From Bacteroidota bacterium (GTDB lineage Bacteria > Bacteroidota > Bacteroidia > Bacteroidales > Cfx3-03): a DNA stretch of 64,000 bases. Where the stretch lies: assembly GCA_013390605.1 (NCBI GenBank), contig JACAUB010000001.1:1280678-1344677 (forward strand). Direction: 5' to 3'. A program made the translations under genes and the position numbers. Below the pieces are notes generated by a model. It was not told where the DNA came from and did not search any database. It saw only the letters and a list, made by a program, of their open reading frames with translations. Numbering within the stretch: position 1 is the first letter of the stretch; the number at the start of each line of letters is the position of its first letter. Positions 53,352-61,837 of the stretch are shown here, one piece after another.

Positions 53352-53879
53352 TTAAAATCCGTTACTGAGACTTTTAATTATACCGGCATCCTCCAAATCT
53401 TTTCGCAATGCTGCTACGTTTACTGAGACGATTAATCCTATTTTATACTCTTTTCCTATTCTGATGATATCCTGAGCGGCAACAGCACCATCGTTCGTGA
53501 TATTTACAAACTTCATATACTTTCCTCCATCACTAAAAAACGGTCTGAAAAAATCCTCATTTGCTATTTCCGAATTAGGGTCAGGGCATAATGCTTTTTG
53601 ACCAGGTACTCCCTGACTTCCGTTAAACCCTTTAAACATAATTCCATGTACGGCATTCTTTTTCGATTGTTCAATTGCCGCATTCGGACTCGATGAGTAA
53701 GACCATACTTTAATTAGATATGTGCCTTGAACACCCGTATTGACAGCTTCAATTTCATATCTCCAGGCTTGGGTATCTCTATCTTCTTGTTTCTGTTTTT
53801 TTCTTTGTGCCTGAACTAAAACAGAAAACCCAATCATCATTATCAATATCAGGTTCATTCTTAATAAAAGTGTTTTCAT
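53352..53879 (-). CDS. exported LPP20-like paralogue, second gene of the cluster
   Basis: A 175-residue protein with a signal peptide ending in LVQAQ and no lipobox. It shares the pattern of the lipoprotein encoded next: WSYSSSPNAAIEQSKKNAVHGIMFKG, then FFSDGGKYMKFVNI and VNVAALRKDLEDAGII. Between them a Cys/Pro segment (KALCPDPNSE) matches the paralogue's CDPKP. The pair thus consists of one lipid-anchored and one soluble copy of the same domain, as expected for a two-component ring or collar. The function is unknown; the structural analogy is inference. Confidence 0.6.
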   Translation of the reverse strand: MKTLLLRMNLILIMMIGFSVLVQAQRKKQKQEDRDTQAWRYEIEAVNTGVQGTYLIKVWSYSSSPNAAIEQSKKNAVHGIMFKGFNGSQGVPGQKALCPDPNSEIANEDFFRPFFSDGGKYMKFVNITNDGAVAAQDIIRIGKEYKIGLIVSVNVAALRKDLEDAGIIKSLSNGF

Positions 53880-53951
53880 TGTTGGAATATTATTGGGTTA
53901 ATAATAACATAAAGTTCTGTTTTTTAATTTGTAACAATAACCGGTTTAAGA

Positions 53952-55307
53952 TTATTTGATTTGTCTGATTAACATTCCGGAATAATAATCTTTTCCTCCT
54001 TTAAATGTGGTGCGATCGAGAACTGGTTTAGAAGCCTCTCCAACAGTAGAGGGGAGCTCTGCCGGACCATCGCTTGCATTATATCTGTTATCCCAAATCA
54101 AGTTCTTGTCTACTGTTATCTTGCCTTTACTTACATATTTAGTGAGACCTGTTTTCTCATCAATGGTTTGTTCGAACACTTCAAATTTTTCTCCTCCTTC
54201 TAATCCTTCTTTCATTCCTATTTTTGCTGTTATCGGATTACCTGTATAAAGTGGAACTTTTGGTTTGAATACATCATATTTTTTCTGAAGTTTAGCAAAA
54301 ACAGCATCAACATTTCTAATGGTGGCGAGCTCTATGATTTGATCTTCGGTCCTTTTTTCTTTTAGAGAAAACAAAACGATGGATACAGAGCCTTCTGTAC
54401 CTATGTATTTAAGTTTAAATAAATGTGTATTATCAAACGCCTCTTTTTTCTTTGGATCAATTTTGTTTTTATCCATCCATAGATCATTGTAAAAAACAGC
54501 AGCTATTGAATCATTCCAGACTAGTTGATATAAAAAGGATGTAGTCAGAACAGAATAACCTTCTTTAGTCTTTTGGTATGTTTTATCAGCAGCATCAAGT
54601 GCCAGTTTCTTAAAAAACTCATTTCCTATTTTAGCGGCAGCATCTTTAGCCAGGTCTCTTATTTTGGCTGCAGCTATTTCATTACTTATGAAATTTAATT
54701 TAGATACAACAACAAATGTGTTGTTTATCAATTCTTCACCTGCATCGGATATTGATGCAAGACCTCTGGCAGAGCTTTTTCCAATGTTTGCTTCCATCTC
54801 AGATGCATTGTAAAAGCCACGTGAGCCGATTAGATCCATGTCAAAGGAACCATCAGGCTTTCGATTATACCATTTTGCTACTAGCAGATTTGCTACTTTG
54901 GCATCATTAAAAAATTTGTTGATACTGATAGGTAAATCGTTGGCATCAGGATCAATGATCCCTTTCGTTGCTGCAGCAATATTAAATGAACTAGCCATTT
55001 GTGCAGCTGCTTCATGGTTTTTTTGATCACGCTCACTACGTTCTGACGCAAGAACTGGATATTTTTTAGGGTCAAACGACTCAGCGCTTATTGTATGATC
55101 ATTATAGTTATTTGGGAAGGGTGCTTTATTATAAGCTTTTATTACTGTTTCTTTGCGTGGAAAATAATCGGTCTCTACCAGAATAGTATGAAGAGAGCTT
55201 CGGCGATATTTCACCTCAAGTGAACCCTCTTTAGACTGTGCATTTGTTGATGCGATAAGTCCAATAGTAGCAATAGCAATAAAGAAAGTTTTTTTTATTT
55301 TTTTCAT
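53952..55307 (-). CDS. exported protein of unknown function, first gene of the cluster
   Basis: A 451-residue protein with a signal peptide ending in ASTNAQ. The mature N-terminus has EVKYRRSSLHTILVE, then a long helical region rich in Ala and Lys (about 195-260). A domain follows with TEGSVSIVLFSLKEKRTEDQIIELATIRNVDAVFAKLQKKY. The C-terminal part (about 345-451) is a small beta domain (YTGNPITAKIGMKEGLEGGEKFEVFEQ, SKGKITVDKNLIWDNRY), which recalls the SH3-like end of FlgT/CsgG-associated proteins. It is the largest and leading gene of the operon. I do not know its function. Confidence 0.6.
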   Translation of the reverse strand: MKKIKKTFFIAIATIGLIASTNAQSKEGSLEVKYRRSSLHTILVETDYFPRKETVIKAYNKAPFPNNYNDHTISAESFDPKKYPVLASERSERDQKNHEAAAQMASSFNIAAATKGIIDPDANDLPISINKFFNDAKVANLLVAKWYNRKPDGSFDMDLIGSRGFYNASEMEANIGKSSARGLASISDAGEELINNTFVVVSKLNFISNEIAAAKIRDLAKDAAAKIGNEFFKKLALDAADKTYQKTKEGYSVLTTSFLYQLVWNDSIAAVFYNDLWMDKNKIDPKKKEAFDNTHLFKLKYIGTEGSVSIVLFSLKEKRTEDQIIELATIRNVDAVFAKLQKKYDVFKPKVPLYTGNPITAKIGMKEGLEGGEKFEVFEQTIDEKTGLTKYVSKGKITVDKNLIWDNRYNASDGPAELPSTVGEASKPVLDRTTFKGGKDYYSGMLIRQIK

Positions 55308-55985
55308 AGGTTTAATTTTACGTACAGATAAGGCTTTTTTTAGGAAACACCTTCATTTTATACACCTATGCTAGACATGCTCATTTTTTAAAACGTTCCT
55401 GTCTACATGTAATTTTGGATTATACAAATGTTATGACGTGTAAAAATCGTTAATCTATTTTCTTACTGTCCATTTGTACATACGGTCGAGATTCAGCAAC
55501 TGTGTTTTTTGAAACTTCTCTTAAATACTTTCCTAATTTTGAACCGCTTTTAAAAGTCCCTCCAGATTCAAAAACGTTACTTTTATTATGAATACTTTGT
55601 AAAGATAACTTTATTTAGACCTAAATGCAAATGAAATTGTGCTTATTATGTGTAGGTACTTTGTTTTTATCTTAAGTATTTAATTTTTTTTTAATAAAGT
55701 CTTATTGCCTCCTTTTATTAGAATAGCGATAACAGAATCACAACTTGTAACTGATTAAATCACTGTTTAAATAGATTCTAAATAAAGATCTTTCTGTAGA
55801 TATAGGATTTGCTGGTGTTCTATTTATTTAACTAAATCTAATAAACGAACAATGGTTGGTTTGTCCACAATAGTGCGGGGTAAATTTAATTTATTATGAA
55901 AATAGTTTTTAACTAAAGACTATTTAAAGTTGAACCATTATGAAGGGGTGAAAAGTTTTTGTGTTTAGCTTAGTGTTTACGTTTG
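55308..55985. other. 678-base intergenic region upstream of the exported-protein operon
   Basis: AT-rich. No gene, RNA or repeat is recognised. The only -7-like site on the minus strand, AACATTTG (55427-55434), has one mismatch and is not convincing. The operon promoter should lie here. Confidence 0.4.
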
Positions 55986-56474
55986 TTAAATTCCAGCATA
56001 TCCTACTATTGGACCAAATGTCTTTCGAAGCAATAGTTCAGTAAAACCTTCTTTTACAAAATTTTCTAATTCCCCAATCCGTTTAAACCCAAATTCCTCA
56101 TAAAGCTTAATAGCTCCTTTGTTAAATAAAGAAACACAAATAAATATATTGGGCGAAATTGTTAGAATCCGCTTTTCGCAAAAGTGGAGAAGCTTTTTAC
56201 CATAGCCTTTACCTCTATATGCTTCGCTGACACAGAGTGTTTGTATATAACCCTTGAACGTTCCGCCCATTTGAAGGATTACAAAACCGACTATTTCTTC
56301 ATTTACACTGACTATATAAATTTCTTTTAAAGCTCCTTCAAATGCTTTGATACATAGGTCATAATTCATTCCTAACGTAATCCATGGGTCAGACTTCGCC
56401 ATCATCGTTCCACAAACTACGAAGTCTTGTGGATCTGTTGTCAGATTTATTGCTATTTTATTTTCAGGTTCCAT
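55986..56474 (-). CDS. GNAT-family N-acetyltransferase
   Basis: Acetyl-CoA-dependent acyltransferase of the GNAT superfamily, 162 residues. Motif A is present as VSEAYRGKGYGKKLLHFCEK (about 82-101, with the R/Q-x-x-G-x-G/A core RGKGYG). Motif B is seen as FNKGAIKLYEEFGFKRIGEL. The substrate is unknown. Its start overlaps the end of the symporter gene by 22 bases, so translation of the two is probably coupled. Neighbouring context does not reveal the acetylated molecule. Confidence 0.9.
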   Translation of the reverse strand: MEPENKIAINLTTDPQDFVVCGTMMAKSDPWITLGMNYDLCIKAFEGALKEIYIVSVNEEIVGFVILQMGGTFKGYIQTLCVSEAYRGKGYGKKLLHFCEKRILTISPNIFICVSLFNKGAIKLYEEFGFKRIGELENFVKEGFTELLLRKTFGPIVGYAGI

Positions 56475-57925
56475 TGTACTCTCTTTTTGATGATAAACAG
56501 AAACAAAACAGTCAGTAAGGCATTTACAAAAATATTCATAAACCCAAAATCAAAATGATAGACCCGAATAAAATATTCATTGAGTAACCATGTAATAAAT
56601 GCAGCACCTACACAAGCCACCGGAACTAGTTTCTCTGTCAATTTGATATTTGAAAACAGTCCGGTCATATATAAGCCTAAAATAGGACCATACGTATATC
56701 CGGCAATTTTGAAGATCGTGTTAATAATGGCGCCCTGACTATTCCAAAACGACATTACAATTACGAACATCACCACATTTACTCCAAATAGTACATGGTT
56801 TTTTGTTCTCTTTTTATCTTCATGAGGCAGATTTTCAATATCCATAAAATCGTAACTGAAGGCTGTTGTTAAGGCTGCGATACATGAATCAATGCTGGCA
56901 AAGGTCGATGCTATCACACCAATCAAAAAGGCGATAACCCCTATTTGTCCAAAATAATTCAATGTAAGCAAGGGGTAGAGACCGTCCGTATTCAGAAACT
57001 GTCCATTTTGAGTAGCTAGTTTAATTCCATGTCGTTCCGCGTATAAATAAATCAATACGCCAAGACCTAAAAACAGGGTTTGTGCAAATGCAATGAAAAA
57101 GCTAAAGGTTAATACGTTTTTCTTTGCGTCTTTTGCATTTTTAACGGTAAGTGTTTTTTGCATCATGCTCTGGTCTAGACCAACCAATGCAACTGTAATC
57201 AATAATCCTGATATAAATTGTTTGAAAAAGTTTGATCCCGAATCCATATCCCAATCAAAAACTTTAGCATATGGATGATGTGCTATTGTTGTAGCCATCC
57301 CGGAAAACGAGAGACCCAGCGAGTTTTTAATGGTGATGATGGAAATGACAATAACTGTAATCAGAAACAGAGATTGTAAGGCATCTGTCCAGACGATTGT
57401 TTTAATACCCGATTTATTGGTATAAAGCCATATCAGAATTAAAACGATAATGATTGTTACAAAATAGGGGATATGTAAAGCGTCAAAAAAAGCATATTGT
57501 AAAATTTTAATCGACAACAGTAATCGCAGTGCTGCTCCAAAAGATTGTGACACAAGGAAAAATAGTGATCCGGTTTTATAGGTGACATTTCCAAAACGAA
57601 TATTTAGGTACGAATAGATAGAAACAAGTTTTAGTTTATAATATATAGGGGTCAGCACAAATGCAATGAAGAGATAGCCTGCAATGGTTCCAAGAATAAA
57701 CTGAAAATAGTAAAGGTTGTTATTCCCTACATTACCGGGAATAGAAACAAGCGATACCGCTGAGATCCCAGAGCCAATCATTCCAAAAGCAACCAGAAAC
57801 CATGGCGATTTCTTGTCGCCATCAAAAAAGGTAGTATCCTTAACATTTCGAGAAGTAAGATGCGAAATAAGCATCAAAATAGAAAAATAAGCAAGGATGA
57901 TGACCAGGAGTAAAGAAGCACTCAT
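56453..57925 (-). CDS. sodium:solute symporter (SSS family)
   Basis: Sodium-coupled uptake transporter with 13-14 membrane helices, 490 residues. Family motifs: FFDGDKKSPWFLVAFGMIGSGISAVSLVSIPGN (first helices with the sodium-binding unwound region), LIWLYTNKSGIKTIVWTDALQSLF, VALVGLDQSMMQKTLTVKNAKDAKK and ASTFASIDSCIAALTTAFSYDF. This arrangement fits the SSS subgroup of sialic acid, myo-inositol and related transporters; the substrate is not certain. An exact -7 box lies 38 bases upstream. It forms an operon with the GNAT gene. Confidence 0.93.
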   Translation of the reverse strand: MSASLLLVIILAYFSILMLISHLTSRNVKDTTFFDGDKKSPWFLVAFGMIGSGISAVSLVSIPGNVGNNNLYYFQFILGTIAGYLFIAFVLTPIYYKLKLVSIYSYLNIRFGNVTYKTGSLFFLVSQSFGAALRLLLSIKILQYAFFDALHIPYFVTIIIVLILIWLYTNKSGIKTIVWTDALQSLFLITVIVISIITIKNSLGLSFSGMATTIAHHPYAKVFDWDMDSGSNFFKQFISGLLITVALVGLDQSMMQKTLTVKNAKDAKKNVLTFSFFIAFAQTLFLGLGVLIYLYAERHGIKLATQNGQFLNTDGLYPLLTLNYFGQIGVIAFLIGVIASTFASIDSCIAALTTAFSYDFMDIENLPHEDKKRTKNHVLFGVNVVMFVIVMSFWNSQGAIINTIFKIAGYTYGPILGLYMTGLFSNIKLTEKLVPVACVGAAFITWLLNEYFIRVYHFDFGFMNIFVNALLTVLFLFIIKKRVQWNLKIK

Positions 57926-57962
57926 CGTTCAATATTTGGTAACTATTATAAAAAGTGAATGC

Positions 57963-57970
57963 CAAATGTA
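57963..57970 (-). promoter_or_regulatory. candidate -7 box of the symporter gene
   Basis: TACATTTG on the minus strand is an exact TAnnTTTG followed by GCATTC, 38 bases before the start codon. Confidence 0.5.
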
Positions 57971-58033
57971 GCGAAAAAGTTGAATAAATAAATTTATCGG
58001 CTCTATTAACGCGAAATAGTAATTAATAGTTAT

Positions 58034-58041
58034 TAACTTTG
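58034..58041 (+). promoter_or_regulatory. candidate -7 box of the plant-GH3-like gene
   Basis: TAACTTTG is an exact TAnnTTTG, 72 bases before the start codon at 58113. No clear -33 element is seen. Confidence 0.4.
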
Positions 58042-58112
58042 AATGTTCGAGTTATTCATCAACATTAATTCTTTCTGTTACAGGCTGTTTTTCCATTTTA
58101 ATATTTGTTTTC

Positions 58113-59606
58113 ATGGGAATCAAATCACTACTGAGTAGGCCTTTTGCGCATTGGATTGCAGGTCAGATAAAACAAGATGTGGCACACCCAATTGTATGCC
58201 AACAGAAGATATTTACCAGCATTATTGAAAAAGGACGACAAACTCAATTTGGGATAGCATATGATTTTCAGAATATTAAAACGTATTCTGATTTCCGGGA
58301 AAAAGTACCTGTTACCGATTACGAAGAAATGAGGCCTTGGATCAACAGTGTTTCAGCAGGCGAAAAAAATGTCCTTTGGCCTGAATCACCAATCTATCTT
58401 GCTAAAACATCGGGTACGACTTCTGGTGTAAAATACATTCCGATAACCCGTGATTCAATTCATAACCACATTGATACTGCAAGAAATGCTTTGCTAATGT
58501 ACATAGATGCTACCGGTAATAGCGGATTTACCGATCATAAAATGATCTTTTTGCAGGGAAGTCCGGTGCTCGACAAACATGGTGTAATTGATTCGGGAAG
58601 ACTCTCTGGGATAGCAGCTCATTATGTCCCCGGATATCTTCAGAAAAATCGTCTTCCTTCCTGGAAAACGAATTGTATTGAGGACTGGGAAAAGAAAGTA
58701 GATCGAATTGTTGACGAAACCATTACACAACGAATGTCATTGATAAGCGGTATTCCTTCGTGGCTTAGAATGTATTTCGAGAAACTGGTTGAACAAGCAG
58801 GGAAACCAGTCGGCGAAATCTTCCCTGATTTACAATTGCTTGTTTATGGCGGTGTAAATTATGAGCCCTATCGCGCAATTTTCGATAAGTTAATCGGTCG
58901 CAAGATAGACACACTTGAGCTTTTTCCTGCTTCTGAAGGCTTTTTTGCTTTTCAGGATCAATATCCCGCCGACGATTTACTACTGAATATCAACAGTGGC
59001 ATCTTTTACGAATTTATCCCACTGGCACAGATCGGAAAGGCAAACCCTGAACGAATACCACTGGAAGAGGTGAAAACAGAAATCGATTATGCACTGATTA
59101 TCACTAGTAATGCAGGTCTCTACGCATATTCTATTGGCGATACGGTAAGGTTTACCTGCACGCAACCTTATCGGATAAAAGTTAGCGGACGTATTTCGCA
59201 GTTCATCTCCTCATTTGGCGAACATGTCATCGCATCTGAAGTAGAAGGTGCTATGGTTGATGCACTTAAATTGTGCGATGCTCGTGTTATAGAGTTTACG
59301 GTTGCTCCACTGCTTTATCCGGTTACAGGCAAACCCCGACATGAATGGTTTATCGAATTTGAACAGAAACCTGCTTCATTAGAGCAGTTTGCCTCAGCGC
59401 TGGATGGTGCATTACGTGTAAAGAATGTATATTATAACGATCTGGTTTCTGGTCATGTTTTAGATCAATTAATGATTACAGTACTTCCGCAGGGTTCGTT
59501 TGACAGATATATGAAAAATAAAGGAATGTTGGGTGGACAGAATAAAGTGCCACGACTAGCTGATAACCGTTCTATTGCTGATGCATTGTTGTCGATGATC
59601 GGGTAG
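58113..59606 (+). CDS. GH3 auxin-responsive-family adenylating enzyme (not a glycosidase)
   Basis: ANL-type acyl-adenylate/amido synthetase of the plant GH3 (JAR1) superfamily; the name is unrelated to glycoside hydrolase family 3. It has 497 residues. The phosphate-binding motif is AKTSGTTSGVKYIPIT (about 93-108), followed by PASEGFFAFQ and the adenylate-binding YSIGDTVRF. The C-terminal domain has SGRISQFISSFGEHVIASEVEGA. Bacterial members are of unknown function; by homology they would join an acid to an amino acid via an adenylate. The 3' end overlaps the convergent peptidase gene by 35 bases. Confidence 0.9.
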   Translation: MGIKSLLSRPFAHWIAGQIKQDVAHPIVCQQKIFTSIIEKGRQTQFGIAYDFQNIKTYSDFREKVPVTDYEEMRPWINSVSAGEKNVLWPESPIYLAKTSGTTSGVKYIPITRDSIHNHIDTARNALLMYIDATGNSGFTDHKMIFLQGSPVLDKHGVIDSGRLSGIAAHYVPGYLQKNRLPSWKTNCIEDWEKKVDRIVDETITQRMSLISGIPSWLRMYFEKLVEQAGKPVGEIFPDLQLLVYGGVNYEPYRAIFDKLIGRKIDTLELFPASEGFFAFQDQYPADDLLLNINSGIFYEFIPLAQIGKANPERIPLEEVKTEIDYALIITSNAGLYAYSIGDTVRFTCTQPYRIKVSGRISQFISSFGEHVIASEVEGAMVDALKLCDARVIEFTVAPLLYPVTGKPRHEWFIEFEQKPASLEQFASALDGALRVKNVYYNDLVSGHVLDQLMITVLPQGSFDRYMKNKGMLGGQNKVPRLADNRSIADALLSMIG

Positions 59607-61098
59607 CATCAGGTAATATTAAAATAGATCGTAGAAAGGTTTCTAGAACCTCGATTCCTTTATCTATTTTTTCTAGTTCGATATATTCATCGTTGTTGTG
59701 AATCGACTTTATTTGCAAAGGCGACATAATTATTGGGTTTAAACCATACACCGGACAACCTGCAGCCCTATAATATGAATTGTCATTTGATGCAGGGAAC
59801 AGTATGGGTACAACCTCTGCATTTGTATATGTCTGTTTAATAGCTTTAGCCAATTTTTCAAAGAAGAATTCAGGTTGGGTAGTGATTTGATTTGGACCTT
59901 GCTGAACTATGCTGACATGTAGTAAAGTGTCTTTAATTTTTCTGTTGATAAAATTAATCATTTCTTCTGGTGAAGTTCCGGGTAAGAGTCTGCAATCAAC
60001 CAGGGCTGTAGCTTTTTGAGCATTCTGATTAGGGCTGGCGTCAGCATTTCCCAGATTTGATACCGTTATGGTATTGCATAATATAGATTCCAGCTCCGGG
60101 TTTTGATAAACATAATGGTTTAAAAATGGCTTGAATATTAGCCAATTGATGTGCTTAATGGTGAATCCTCTCAAGCCGCCAACAATATTTCCTGTGCTTC
60201 TAAACATGAGCATAGCTTCGGAGGTCATTTTGATAGGTTGCCTCATCATGACAAGTTTGTGAAGTCCATTAATCAAATGCAAGTTGGCATAATTTTTTCC
60301 TACAATTGAAGCATGTCCTGCAGAATGTAATGAACAACTGAGCTTCAACCATAGTGGTTTCTTTTCTATAATAGAAACCCCAAAATATGTCTTTCCTTTT
60401 GGTAAAAAACTGACTTTCTCAATGCCTGATCCACCTTCGCCTATCACGATGGCAGGGGTAAACAATTCTTTGAAGTTTTTTGCAACTATAGCGCTGCCTT
60501 TGGCTCCTCCAGTTTCCTCTCCCGACACACATAATAAAGTAACATTGTATGGTAAATCTTCCTTTTGTGCCAGTTGAACAAATCGTTCAATAGCAGAGAG
60601 TTGAATAATTGCGGGCCCCTTCATGTCTAAAGATCCTCTTCCCCATACTTTTCCATCATCGATAAAGCCTTCGTAGGGAGGGTGCTTCCAGTTAGCAGGA
60701 TCACCACTCGGGACAACATCCATATGGTTTAAAAAAATAATATTAGGCTTATGAAGATTAAGGGGATAAAGCGAAGCCGCAAAATTATAACTTCCCTTTT
60801 TGTACGTTATTTTTTCGATGACCAACCCTTTATTTCTACATTGTAGCATCATAAAATCAGCGGCCTCTTTTTCATTACCGGTTTCAGAAGCAATGTGCAC
60901 ATAATTGCTGAGCAAAGAAGCTGCAGGCGATACAGTATTAGATACTGGAAAATCAGATAAGTTATGAATAGATTGTCCTCTCACCCAATTTGATGATATA
61001 AAGAATAGGAGGAATATGCATGTTTTAAAAGTGCACAAGGAGTATAAACATGGTGGAAGCGTGTTTTTTGTTATTGAATTATTGATGATTTTCTCCAC
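59572..61098 (-). CDS. M20-family metallopeptidase, exported or membrane-anchored
   Basis: Zinc-dependent carboxypeptidase/dipeptidase of family M20, 508 residues. The N-terminus is a long basic-hydrophobic leader ending in NWVRGQ, a signal peptide or anchor. Metal ligands: the HMD in FLNHMDVVP, the Asp in GRGSLDMKG, and the Glu pair in SGEETGGAKG. A dimerisation (lid) domain lies at about 240-360 and the final His region is at about 475-480 (IKSIHNNDEYIE). It resembles the PepV/CPS1-like subgroup. The 3' end overlaps the GH3-like gene by 35 bases, so mRNAs of both genes are complementary there. Confidence 0.92.
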   Translation of the reverse strand: MEKIINNSITKNTLPPCLYSLCTFKTCIFLLFFISSNWVRGQSIHNLSDFPVSNTVSPAASLLSNYVHIASETGNEKEAADFMMLQCRNKGLVIEKITYKKGSYNFAASLYPLNLHKPNIIFLNHMDVVPSGDPANWKHPPYEGFIDDGKVWGRGSLDMKGPAIIQLSAIERFVQLAQKEDLPYNVTLLCVSGEETGGAKGSAIVAKNFKELFTPAIVIGEGGSGIEKVSFLPKGKTYFGVSIIEKKPLWLKLSCSLHSAGHASIVGKNYANLHLINGLHKLVMMRQPIKMTSEAMLMFRSTGNIVGGLRGFTIKHINWLIFKPFLNHYVYQNPELESILCNTITVSNLGNADASPNQNAQKATALVDCRLLPGTSPEEMINFINRKIKDTLLHVSIVQQGPNQITTQPEFFFEKLAKAIKQTYTNAEVVPILFPASNDNSYYRAAGCPVYGLNPIIMSPLQIKSIHNNDEYIELEKIDKGIEVLETFLRSILILPDATRSSTTMHQQ

Positions 61099-61837
61099 TT
61101 TTAAAGTCGCTAATAATGTGATAATTGCGAAATTATTTCATATTTTTAAAATGTAATATTTCTTTAAAAACATAAAATGAGAATTGTACTAAAATGCAAT
61201 TATAAATGTACATTTTAGTTTAAAAATAGATAACAGTATTTCTATGATTTTGATGCTGGATTTTTGAAATTATTAAAGAAATGCATCTTCAATATTTGGT
61301 TGATTGATCGGAAAATGTTTGGATTTTAATTGTAAATGATTCATGATTAGGCATATATGATTATTCGTTCTCTTGTCCTTTTTGTTTCTATCAAGGTAAA
61401 TAATTCTATATCAGTTGTATTATGACTATTGTTTGCAATGTTCCTCCACTATTCATTCAGTTATTTGTGAGAGAGGGGACTGAGACAGGTTGTGTGGAAG
61501 TTAAACTCTTTCATGATTCTGGAATCGTTATAACCTGAGCATTTTATCGAATGTAAGCATAAATTTGTCCTAAAACTGTTCCTATGAGTAGCCTTTATGT
61601 AGGGGATATTTAGGGGATCTGTAGGGGTTCTATACCCCCTAGGGGTACAGTACCCGTACAGAACGGGTATAGAACGGGTACAGAAGGGGTACAGTTCCCC
61701 CTGATTTTATGAGTAAATTCTCATAGTTGAATAATCAGGTTACAACAATAAAAAAATAACGGTGAATAATCCTTCGGAGTGGAAAAAGAAAAAGGAGGAA
61801 GTAATTCTTTGTGAAGTTTCGAACTAAAATAATTTCT
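61099..61837. other. 739-base intergenic region
   Basis: No gene. The peptidase promoter is indicated by TAATTTCG on the minus strand (61128-61135, one mismatch to TAnnTTTG). The GC-rich 11-bp repeat lies at 61600-61705. The rest is plain AT-rich sequence. Confidence 0.45.
61600..61705. repeat. GC-rich degenerate 11-bp tandem repeat
   Basis: Eleven-base units run almost without gap: TAGGGGATATT, TAGGGGATCTG, TAGGGGTTCTA, a seven-base TACCCCC, then TAGGGGTACAG, TACCCGTACAG, AACGGGTATAG, AACGGGTACAG, AAGGGGTACAG and a final TTCCCCCTGAT. They contain palindromes such as CCCCTAGGGG. The composition contrasts sharply with the AT-rich flanks. Confidence 0.75.

Noticed and set aside
61600..61705. 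CRISPR array
   Set aside because: Period is 11 bases and units are degenerate with no spacers; not CRISPR.
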